Assembly (NCBI GenBank): GCA_937920255.1
Contig: CALDSL010000494.1
Span: 1 to 7,006 of the forward strand
Source: an uncultured Anaerolineaceae bacterium
GTDB taxonomy: Bacteria > Chloroflexota > Anaerolineae > Anaerolineales > Anaerolineaceae
Length of the DNA stretch: 7,006 nucleotides
Reading direction: 5' to 3'
This document shows positions 1 through 5,873 of the stretch, one piece after another (position 1 is the stretch's first letter; the number at the start of each line of letters is the position of its first letter). Both the position numbers and the translations under genes were made by a program. The notes under the pieces are model-generated. The model did not search any database. It worked only from the letters and a program-made list of their open reading frames with translations, and was not told where the DNA came from.

Positions 1-155
1 TGCGCTGGATGACCCTGCCGGAAGGCGTGACTGCCGCCAGCCTGGACCCATTCCCCAATGACGAACTGGCGCACCGCTTCGCCATCTCGCCGGATGGCAA
101 GCTGCTGGTCGTCTTCTACCAGGGCGAGTTGAAAGTGTGGGGCGTGCGGCCGTAA
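1..155 (+). CDS. C-terminal end of a WD40/beta-propeller-like protein (partial)
   Basis: Only the last 50 or so codons are inside the window; the reading frame begins at base 3 and ends with TAA at 153-155. The translated end contains FAISPDGKLLVVFYQGELKV followed by WGVRP. This fits the last strands of a WD40-type blade, in which an SPDG turn is followed by hydrophobic strands and a final V-W. The rest of the protein lies upstream, so the number of blades, any catalytic domain and the localisation cannot be seen. A single blade-like stretch at the very C-terminus is common in multi-blade propeller proteins, including WD40 domains fused to kinases or secreted proteins. A TolB-like or other propeller is equally possible. 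The gene converges on the minus-strand protease and is separated from it by a terminator hairpin. Confidence 0.6.
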   Translation, partial: RWMTLPEGVTAASLDPFPNDELAHRFAISPDGKLLVVFYQGELKVWGVRP

Positions 156-178
156 CGGGGCAAGGCGACCCCAGGATG

Positions 179-214
179 AAAAAATACGGCGCGGTCAGAT
201 TTGACCGCGCCGTA
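179..214 (-). terminator. Intrinsic terminator for the protease gene (possibly bidirectional)
   Basis: A perfect 13-bp stem pairs 185-197 (TACGGCGCGGTCA) with 202-214 around a 4-nt loop at 198-201. On the minus strand the stem is followed directly by six T residues (complement of 179-184), the classical rho-independent layout, and it lies about 40 bp past the stop of the protease gene. On the plus strand the stem is followed by ACATTTCAG, a weak U-tract. It may therefore also help end the partial propeller gene, but less efficiently. Confidence 0.88.
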
Positions 215-252
215 ACATTTCAGCCCTTCAAGTGGTTGTGACGTTTCCCCGC

Positions 253-3069
253 TTATTCCTCGAACATGGGCACGATCTTCTCGATCCCGTTGTCCTGCAG
301 GAACTGCAACTTATCGGCAATGCTGTCGCCGGGAACAGACATCAGGGCTTCATATTCTGCCATGCTGATGTGCGGGCCGGCCGGGCTGCCGGTGGGGTTG
401 GCGGCCGCTTCTTCGTTCAGCGCCAGCTGATCGGCGCTGACGGCTTCTTCCTCCAACGCGAGCGCGACCGGTACCGAGGTGGTGAGACTGTCGGTGTAGA
501 GATAGTCATAGTAGTCATACCAGTCCGGGACAAAGGACATGATGCCTACTGCGCCGCTCTTAAGATCTGGCCCGTAGACGTGTTCCGCGCCGCTCCACAC
601 CAATGTGCCATTGATATAGAAGCGCATCGTCGCGCCGACGGCCTGCACGCGCAGGGTGTTATACCCGGTCGTGTTGATGGCCCCAGTAGTGGTCCACGCC
701 TGGATGTTGTATAGTTTGCCGCTGTATTTCTTCCAAACGGAGAAAGAACCATTCTGAGTGTACAGGAACTGGTAGCCAGTTTTCCAGTCTTTATCGTACT
801 TGCCCAGCGTGGGCGTGCCGCGGATCACGATTCCGTTCGAATAATAGGGGTCGCCATCCCGGTACATCACCGCGCTGATGTCGATGTTGCTGTAGCTGGT
901 GTTGATCTTCGCGCTGGCCCAGGTGTAGTTCGCGCCGTAGTACGTAACCAGTTTTGAAGCATCCAACCACCAACCGTAGCCGCTCGGGTATAGCATGGTC
1001 ATGCCATACATGTTGCTATCGAACGAGTTGCTATAACCGTTGCTCAGGTGGTAGTCGAAATCGCCAGAATAGACCAGCCCGTAGCCGGCGTAGTTCCAGG
1101 GCTGCACCGTCCAGGTGTAGGTGCCTTCCTTCAAGGTCGACGGCTTGGGCAGGACACAGTGGCCGGACGAGCAAATCTTGGTGGCCTCGTAGGTCTTGCT
1201 GGAGATGCGCTTGCCGGATTTGTAGAGCTTGAAGTAGTATTTCGCGGCGTAGGGGCTGCCAACCTCGTCCCATTCAAACCGGGGCTGGCTGTAGCCGATG
1301 AAGCCGAGAGGCGTGGCCAGCGAAACCGCGCCGGGTGGGATAGTGGGCGTATAGAACGTGCTGATCAGGCTTACCGGACCGCTGCCCGCGCCTGAATACG
1401 ACTGCACCGTCCAGGTGTGCATGGCCGTCTTCAGGATGGTTGGGATGGACACGCTGCAGGTGTCTCCAAACGGCGAGCAGACGTCTGAAGATTTGTACAT
1501 CTTGCTCACCGCGGTGGTGGTGCCGTTGCGCTTGATGACCACTTTATACTTGCTTACCAGGGGCACTTTGCTCCAGGTGAGCGTGGCCGTGGACCGCTCG
1601 AGCGTCTCGCCGTTTGCGGGAGCAAGCAGGCTGGGGGCCATGGTGGGTTTGCGGTATTTGGCCAGCGCATCGGCCACGCTGATGCGCGGTTTCACTTTCC
1701 CGTTGCGCCAATCCTTGACCGGCCGGCCGGTGGTCTTGAGGATCGAGAGAATGGAAGACACGCTCTTGGTGGGGAAGGCCTGGCGCATCACCGCCCAGGC
1801 GCCGGCGACGTGCGGCGCGGCCATCGAGGTGCCGCTCATGGTCGCGTAGCTGCTGCCGGGGATCGAGGAGTAGATCGAACCGCCGGGAGCCAGCAGGTTC
1901 AGGAACGAGTCGTAATTGGAGAAGTTGGATACGCTGTCACTCTTATCCGTCGAGCCAACGCTAACGGCGGTGGAAATACAGGCCGGAGCGGAGATAGCAG
2001 TGGTGTAGCCATTGTTGCCCGAGGCTATCACCGTGGCGATATTGACCTTGCGCAGCCGGTCGATGGCTTTCTTGGTGGCCGGGCGGACCGAGTCGCAGTA
2101 CTTGGTGTAGCCACCGCCGCCCAGGCTCATGTTCGCCGAGGCGATGTTATAGGAATAGCGCAGGCTATAAAGGTCATCCAGGGCCTTGATATAGTCTGAT
2201 TCGTAGGTGACCAGACCATAGGTGGAGTGCCAGGAAAACACGTTATAGGCGATGATGTTTGCGCCAGATGCTACGCCGGTCATCGTGGCTGAATTGCCCG
2301 CGGCGATCCCTGCCACGTGGGTTCCGTGCTCGCAGTCGGGCCGCGTGCAGGCGGCGCCAGCAGCTACGCCGTACGCCTGTGAGGCGCCGCCGGGGCAGGT
2401 GCTGGTGGCATACCCGCCGCCGCCGGAGAAACAGGCCCCGTTGACTACTTTGCCGGCCATAAAGGGGTGGTTGTACTGCACGCCGGTGTCGATGATGGCC
2501 ACGGTGGCGCCCGCGCCGTTAAAGCCCGCGCTGGCAGCCTGGTCGGCGCCGACAATCTGGGTGCTATCGGTCAGCGCGAGGGTGTCGATGTGGTCTTCCT
2601 GCACAGCAGCCACCAGGCGGTTGCGCTGCAGAGCGCGCAGTGCAGCCGCGTCTACGCGCATGGCGACCATTGGGAAGTTACGGTAAGCGTAGACGTGATC
2701 CACGCGAGCGTCACCCAGGGCGGTCATCAGCGCGTCTTGCGCCGAGGCGTAGATCATCTCCGGGTTTTCGACGCCCCTCCCCGTGTTCGTGTCGGGCGCG
2801 TCTGGCACGTTGAGCACTACGATCACGCCGACATTGCCTTCCTCAAGCACCTTATCCATCAATGCCTGAGTTTCGGGCTCAGCCTGCCCGACTTCTTGAA
2901 TGGTCTCCTCCGGATCCAGGACGAGTGGTTCGCCGGTTTCCGGGTCTGTGGGTGGTTCGGTTTGCGCGAACGCTGGGGACGCGCTGAATACAAACGTAGC
3001 CGACAACAGCATGCTGAAAATAACCAGCAAACTGACGGCTTTCCAATACAGATTGCGGACGCTTTTCAC
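253..3069 (-). CDS. Secreted subtilisin-like serine protease (S8) with Fn3-like and LamG-like domains
   Basis: A 938-residue exported protease expected to cleave extracellular or cell-surface proteins. Domains in order: signal peptide (about 1-35, likely cleaved at AFA|QTE); linker; I9-like inhibitor/chaperone propeptide (about 70-162); S8 catalytic domain (about 165-470); two tandem Fn3-like domains (about 476-573 and 574-673); LamG/concanavalin-like domain (about 679-864); acidic C-terminal tail. The catalytic residues are all present: Asp194 in AIIDTG, His248 in HGTHVAG, oxyanion Asn352 in SGNNG and Ser415 in GTSMAAPHVAG. The start is GTG at 3069-3067, supported by GGAGG five bases upstream and by the immediate signal peptide. 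Ten cysteines in the predicted mature region suggest disulfides, fitting an extracytoplasmic location. There is no C-terminal anchor helix or LPXTG motif, so release or binding through the accessory domains is inferred. The accessory domains probably bind carbohydrate or protein, but the substrate is unknown. The gene ends at a good terminator and appears monocistronic. Confidence 0.95.
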   Translation of the reverse strand: MKSVRNLYWKAVSLLVIFSMLLSATFVFSASPAFAQTEPPTDPETGEPLVLDPEETIQEVGQAEPETQALMDKVLEEGNVGVIVVLNVPDAPDTNTGRGVENPEMIYASAQDALMTALGDARVDHVYAYRNFPMVAMRVDAAALRALQRNRLVAAVQEDHIDTLALTDSTQIVGADQAASAGFNGAGATVAIIDTGVQYNHPFMAGKVVNGACFSGGGGYATSTCPGGASQAYGVAAGAACTRPDCEHGTHVAGIAAGNSATMTGVASGANIIAYNVFSWHSTYGLVTYESDYIKALDDLYSLRYSYNIASANMSLGGGGYTKYCDSVRPATKKAIDRLRKVNIATVIASGNNGYTTAISAPACISTAVSVGSTDKSDSVSNFSNYDSFLNLLAPGGSIYSSIPGSSYATMSGTSMAAPHVAGAWAVMRQAFPTKSVSSILSILKTTGRPVKDWRNGKVKPRISVADALAKYRKPTMAPSLLAPANGETLERSTATLTWSKVPLVSKYKVVIKRNGTTTAVSKMYKSSDVCSPFGDTCSVSIPTILKTAMHTWTVQSYSGAGSGPVSLISTFYTPTIPPGAVSLATPLGFIGYSQPRFEWDEVGSPYAAKYYFKLYKSGKRISSKTYEATKICSSGHCVLPKPSTLKEGTYTWTVQPWNYAGYGLVYSGDFDYHLSNGYSNSFDSNMYGMTMLYPSGYGWWLDASKLVTYYGANYTWASAKINTSYSNIDISAVMYRDGDPYYSNGIVIRGTPTLGKYDKDWKTGYQFLYTQNGSFSVWKKYSGKLYNIQAWTTTGAINTTGYNTLRVQAVGATMRFYINGTLVWSGAEHVYGPDLKSGAVGIMSFVPDWYDYYDYLYTDSLTTSVPVALALEEEAVSADQLALNEEAAANPTGSPAGPHISMAEYEALMSVPGDSIADKLQFLQDNGIEKIVPMFEE

Positions 3070-3080
3070 GATGACCTCCA
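3070..3080 (-). promoter_or_regulatory. Ribosome binding site deciding the GTG start of the protease
   Basis: On the minus strand, GGAGG (complement of 3075-3079) lies five bases before the GTG at 3069-3067. No ATG with comparable spacing is present, and the GTG leads straight into a signal peptide beginning with Lys, Ser, Val, Arg. This makes GTG the most likely initiation codon. Confidence 0.8.
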
Positions 3081-3131
3081 GGGTGTTTTCCGCGCTGCTA
3101 TAGGGAATGATGGGTTTCGGAAGAACAGAAC

Positions 3132-3140
3132 ATCATAACA
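3132..3140 (-). promoter_or_regulatory. Predicted extended -10 promoter of the protease gene
   Basis: Read on the minus strand, 3140-3132 gives TGTTATGAT: a TGn extension followed by TATGAT, one mismatch from the TATAAT consensus. The hexamer expected as -35 at 17-bp spacing (complement of 3155-3160) reads ATCGTA, which is not a recognisable -35. The tandem TGTTAC repeats cover that region instead. A start near 3125 would give a leader of about 56 nt. This layout suggests an activator-dependent promoter, but no transcript data support it here. Confidence 0.5.
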
Positions 3141-3156
3141 TTAATCGCAAATGTTA
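3136..3156. repeat. 7-bp inverted repeat TAACATT/AATGTTA overlapping the protease -10
   Basis: TAACATT at 3136-3142 is the exact reverse complement of AATGTTA at 3150-3156, with a 7-nt spacer. The right arm shares the first TGTTAC unit of the tandem array, while the left arm overlaps the predicted -10 of the protease promoter. It could be a dyad operator for a repressor or a chance by-product of AT-rich sequence around the first repeat. Confidence 0.45.
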
Positions 3157-3179
3157 CGATTTTGTTACAAAAATGTTAC
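3152..3179. repeat. Three TGTTAC direct repeats with exact 11-bp spacing; candidate operator
   Basis: TGTTAC occurs at 3152-3157, 3163-3168 and 3174-3179, each start exactly 11 bp after the last; the other strand reads GTAACA three times. One-turn phasing of short direct repeats is the hallmark of binding sites for OmpR/PhoB-family response regulators. Examples are the PhoB pho box and the Bacillus PhoP TTAACA-like boxes, where GTAACA matches five of six bases. The array would span roughly -27 to -54 of the predicted protease promoter, the position of a class II activator. It lies roughly -60 to -87 from the predicted start of the divergent gene. The repeat geometry is directly visible; the identity of the regulator is inferred. 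Confidence 0.65.
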
Positions 3180-3223
3180 AGAAAGGTTGGTGAATCTGGG
3201 CATATCTTCAAAACAGCCGCCCA

Positions 3224-3232
3224 TGCTACAAT
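3224..3232 (+). promoter_or_regulatory. Predicted extended -10 promoter of the isocitrate dehydrogenase gene
   Basis: TGCTACAAT combines a TGn extension with TACAAT, one mismatch from the consensus -10. It sits about 40 bp before the ATG at 3272, predicting a start near 3239 and a leader of roughly 33 nt. The hexamer at 17-bp spacing (3204-3209, ATCTTC) is a poor -35, which the extended -10 could compensate for. A likely Shine-Dalgarno, GGGGA at 3258-3262, lies nine bases before the ATG. Confidence 0.5.
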
Positions 3233-3271
3233 ATGGCTCAATAACAACAATTTCGATGGGGATGGTGAAAG

Positions 3272-4711
3272 ATGCAAAATCAGCGCATTACCGTGGCATA
3301 CGGCGATGGCATAGGCCCGGAGATTATGGAAGCGACCCTGCGCGTGGTGCAGGCGGCGGGCGCGCCGCTCGAGTACGACGTGATCGAGATCGGCGAGCAG
3401 GTGTACCTGCGCGGTGCGCTCTCGGGCATTGCGCCGGGCGCGTGGGACACCATCCGCGCCAACAAAGTGCTGCTGAAAGCGCCGATCACCACGCCACAGG
3501 GCGGCGGGTACAAGAGCGTCAACGTGACGCTGCGCAAGGCGCTGGGGCTGTTCGCCAATGTGCGCCCGTGCAAGGCCTACACCCCGTTTGTGCCGTCGGC
3601 TTTCCCGGGCATGGATCTGGTCATCATCCGCGAGAATGAAGAAGATCTGTACGGCGGCATCGAGCATCAGCAGACCGCCGAGGTGACCCAGGTGTTAAAG
3701 CTGCTCAGCCGCCCGGGCACGGAGAGCATTGTGCGCTACGCGTTCGAATACGCGCGCGCCTACGGCCGCAAAAAGGTGACCTGCATGACCAAGGACAACA
3801 TCATGAAGATCACCGACGGCATGTTCCACAAGATTTTTGATGCGGTGGCGCAGGAATATCCCGACATCCATGCCGACCACCAGATCATCGACATTGGCAC
3901 GGCGCGCGTGGCCGCCCGCCCGGAGACGCTGGATGTGATCGTCACCCCCAACCTGTACGGTGATATCCTCTCCGACGTAGCGGCGCAGGTGGCCGGGTCG
4001 GTGGGGCTGGCCGGGTCGGCCAACATCGGCCGCGAGATGGCCATGTTCGAGGCCATCCACGGCTCCGCGCCGGATATCGCCGGGAAGGGCATCGCCAACC
4101 CATCCGGGCTGCTGCAGGCGGCGGTGTTGATGCTGGTGCATCTGGGACTGGCGGATACGGCGCAGACGATCAACAATGCCTGGCTGAGCACGCTGGAAGA
4201 CGGCATTCACACCATCGACGTGTACCGCGAGGGACTCAGCCGCGAGCGGGTGGGCACGCTGGAGTTTGCAGAGGCGGTGGTGGAGCACCTGGGGCAGGTG
4301 CCCGAGCAGCTTCCGCCCGCGGTGTACCAGTCAACCGGGATCCAGGTGAGCCTGAGCCTGGGCGAGCCGTGCTGCAAGCGTCTGGAGGGCGTAGACGTAT
4401 TTATTGACTGGTCGGAGGGCGCGCGCGACCCGGTGGTATTTGGCCGGGCGATGGAAGCCCTCAACGGCGGCGGCCTGGCATTGAAGATGGTCACCAATCG
4501 TGGGGTGAAGGTTTACCCCGAGGGCCTGCCGGAAACCTTCCGCACCGATCACTGGCGCTGCCGGTTCATGGCCACCGGCGAGGAATTGACCTTCCCGCAG
4601 GTGCTGGACCTGCTGCAGCGCGTCCACGCCGCCGGGTATGAGGTAATCAAGACCGAGCACCTGTACAGCTTCGACGGCGAGCGCGGCTATTCGCTGGGAC
4701 AGGGAGAGTAA
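3272..4711 (+). CDS. icd: Isocitrate dehydrogenase, Thermus/Rickettsia type, with NAD-type coenzyme residues
   Basis: Oxidative decarboxylation of isocitrate to 2-oxoglutarate in the TCA cycle, in the cytoplasm. The 479 residues carry the beta-decarboxylating dehydrogenase fold (about 5-340) plus the roughly 140-residue C-terminal extension found in Thermus thermophilus isocitrate dehydrogenase (496 residues by recollection). Extension landmarks are GVDVF, LKMVTNRG, VYPEG and DHWRCRF. Active-site residues align by motif and spacing with E. coli Icd: Ser82, Asn84, Arg88, Arg98, Arg120, Tyr127, Lys174, Asp207, Asp231 and Asp235 (E. coli 113, 115, 119, 129, 153, 160, 230, 283, 307, 311). The coenzyme loop HGSAPDIAGKGIANP has Asp268, Ile269 and Ala275 where NADP enzymes have Lys, Tyr and Val, predicting NAD use. 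Isopropylmalate or homoisocitrate dehydrogenases share the core but lack the extension, so they are less likely. The gene is alone, divergent from the protease, and ends at a long hairpin. Confidence 0.9.
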   Translation: MQNQRITVAYGDGIGPEIMEATLRVVQAAGAPLEYDVIEIGEQVYLRGALSGIAPGAWDTIRANKVLLKAPITTPQGGGYKSVNVTLRKALGLFANVRPCKAYTPFVPSAFPGMDLVIIRENEEDLYGGIEHQQTAEVTQVLKLLSRPGTESIVRYAFEYARAYGRKKVTCMTKDNIMKITDGMFHKIFDAVAQEYPDIHADHQIIDIGTARVAARPETLDVIVTPNLYGDILSDVAAQVAGSVGLAGSANIGREMAMFEAIHGSAPDIAGKGIANPSGLLQAAVLMLVHLGLADTAQTINNAWLSTLEDGIHTIDVYREGLSRERVGTLEFAEAVVEHLGQVPEQLPPAVYQSTGIQVSLSLGEPCCKRLEGVDVFIDWSEGARDPVVFGRAMEALNGGGLALKMVTNRGVKVYPEGLPETFRTDHWRCRFMATGEELTFPQVLDLLQRVHAAGYEVIKTEHLYSFDGERGYSLGQGE

Positions 4712-4759
4712 ATGAATATCAAACCGGGCGGCCATTTGGCCGCCCGGTTTGATAATCAT
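4712..4759. terminator. Bidirectional terminator-like hairpin between convergent genes
   Basis: A perfect 17-bp stem pairs 4717-4733 with 4738-4754 around the loop ATTT. Past one A-A mismatch, four more pairs (4712-4715 with 4756-4759) extend it. It starts one base after the first A of the isocitrate dehydrogenase TAA and ends nine bases before the stop of the minus-strand membrane protein gene, so it can serve both. Neither side has a clear U-tract, so it may act as a transcript-stabilising stem or rely on stem strength. Its position strongly suggests a termination or 3'-end role. Confidence 0.75.
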
Positions 4760-4768
4760 GCAGCGGGT

Positions 4769-5860
4769 CTACGCTGTGGGTAACACATCTCCGCCGGGGG
4801 CGACGGTGGGGACGACCGTGGCGCGCACCGGGCTGGTCACGTCGCGGTAGGCCAGGGTCCACACGCTGGAGCGGTAGACCAGGAACAGGCCGCTCAGGAA
4901 GGAGAAGATCAGCACCAGCAGCAGGATGAACAGGCCCACGCCCACGCCGATGCCCCAGCCCCAGGCAGCCGCGCCGGTGGCGACCGCGTCCAGCAGGAAG
5001 TACAGGCCCACGCCCGCCCCGCCGCCGAGCAGCACGGCGATGATCACAGCCAGCAGGAAGACCGGGATGCCGGCGATGCCGACGCCGATCTGGATGCCGA
5101 CCATGATCAGCCACAGGATGAAGATATCCTTGAGGTGGGCGCGCATCAGGTTCCAGCCGGTGCGGATGGAGGCAAACACGCCGTTGTCATTGAGCACTGC
5201 TTCGCGGCGAACCAGTTCCATGAACAGCCCCAGCACCACGGTGAGGGCAAAGATGGCGAACACCGCCAGGAGTACCATGCCGATGGTGGCCACCAGGCCG
5301 GGCACCGAAAGATCCTCTGCCGCGACGCTGCCAACGATCACCGGCAGCGCGGCGCAACCAAACAGGGCGATCACGCCCAGCACGACGGGCAGGTACACCA
5401 CCAGGTCGATCAGGAACAGCCGGAAGGCCGCCCGCGACCAGCCCATGCGCCAACCCTGGCGCCAGCTCACCTTTTCCTCGGTGCTTTCGTAGCGGTTGAC
5501 CATGCGGATGATGCTGGTTTCGCTGACGTAGCGGATGATGGTGAACAGCACGCCCAGCGCGATGGCCAGGATCGAGATGCCGACGACCAGACCGATGACG
5601 GTGCCCATGTTGTCCGGGCGGAAGAAGTTGCGCAGGCCGGCTTCGATGCTGCGCATCAGGTCGGCCAGCCCGGCGGGGAGCTGGCTCCAGTCGCCGAAGT
5701 TGAAGTTGTCGTTATCGCCGAACTGGAAATTGCTGTTACTGCCGCCGCCAGAGCCGCCGCCGCCACCCGAGGTGAGGGCAAGCAGGAAACCCAGCACCCA
5801 CAGGGCGCGGTGCTTCCAGGTGATGGTCCAGGCGCGTTTCAAAATCTGTACGTGGTTCAT
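4769..5860 (-). CDS. Polytopic membrane protein, third gene of the sigma/anti-sigma operon
   Basis: A 363-residue integral membrane protein of unknown function. Hydrophobic segments lie at about 17-31, 86-109, 148-180, 187-214, 247-286 (possibly two) and 303-328, giving roughly six to eight helices. Between the first two is an unusual segment at about 31-58: a Gly/Ser run followed by repeated NFQFGD/NFNFGD units. The N-terminal ILKRAWTITWKHRALWVLGF and the late motif SSVWTLAYRD recall membrane proteins often left as DUFs, perhaps related to the GPDPase_memb or DUF4013-like groups. I cannot assign it firmly. The ATG at 5860 has AAGGAG (complement of 5869-5874) eight bases upstream, and this overlaps the stop of the anti-sigma gene, so translation is probably coupled. 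The context suggests an envelope role, as partner, sensor or target of the sigma system. The C-terminal 30 residues are Pro/Val-rich and not hydrophobic enough for a helix. Confidence 0.8.
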   Translation of the reverse strand: MNHVQILKRAWTITWKHRALWVLGFLLALTSGGGGGSGGGSNSNFQFGDNDNFNFGDWSQLPAGLADLMRSIEAGLRNFFRPDNMGTVIGLVVGISILAIALGVLFTIIRYVSETSIIRMVNRYESTEEKVSWRQGWRMGWSRAAFRLFLIDLVVYLPVVLGVIALFGCAALPVIVGSVAAEDLSVPGLVATIGMVLLAVFAIFALTVVLGLFMELVRREAVLNDNGVFASIRTGWNLMRAHLKDIFILWLIMVGIQIGVGIAGIPVFLLAVIIAVLLGGGAGVGLYFLLDAVATGAAAWGWGIGVGVGLFILLLVLIFSFLSGLFLVYRSSVWTLAYRDVTSPVRATVVPTVAPGGDVLPTA

Positions 5861-5873
5861 TGCAAAATCTCCT

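Noticed and set aside
1048..1849. Overlapping plus-strand open frames of 115 and 163 codons opposite the protease gene
   Set aside because: They lie antisense to a protein with clear conserved domains, show no recognisable motif, and are the long stop-free frames expected opposite GC-rich coding sequence.
2467..3138. A 223-codon plus-strand open frame opposite the protease N-terminus
   Set aside because: It is antisense to the signal peptide, propeptide and catalytic domain. Its product is a composition-driven mix without a fold signature, and it runs into the divergent promoter region.
3152..3179. The three short repeats as a possible CRISPR remnant or iteron
   Set aside because: Units are only 6 bp with 5-bp gaps, too short for CRISPR. 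There are no replication genes or DnaA boxes nearby to suggest an origin; a transcription-factor array fits better.
3151..3639. A 162-codon plus-strand open frame beginning in the TGTTAC repeats
   Set aside because: It overlaps the start of isocitrate dehydrogenase in another frame and reads as an Arg/Gly/Ala-rich frameshift shadow. The ATG at 3272 gives the conserved N-terminus instead.
3991..4019. Direct repeat GGCCGGGTCGG, 18 bp apart, inside the isocitrate dehydrogenase gene
   Set aside because: It encodes the conserved AGSVGLAGSANIG stretch of the family, so protein constraint plus GC-rich codon choice explains it.
3695..4288. A 197-codon minus-strand open frame within the isocitrate dehydrogenase gene
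   Set aside because: Rich in His, Arg and Gly with no domain; it is antisense to conserved active-site motifs and is best explained by codon bias.
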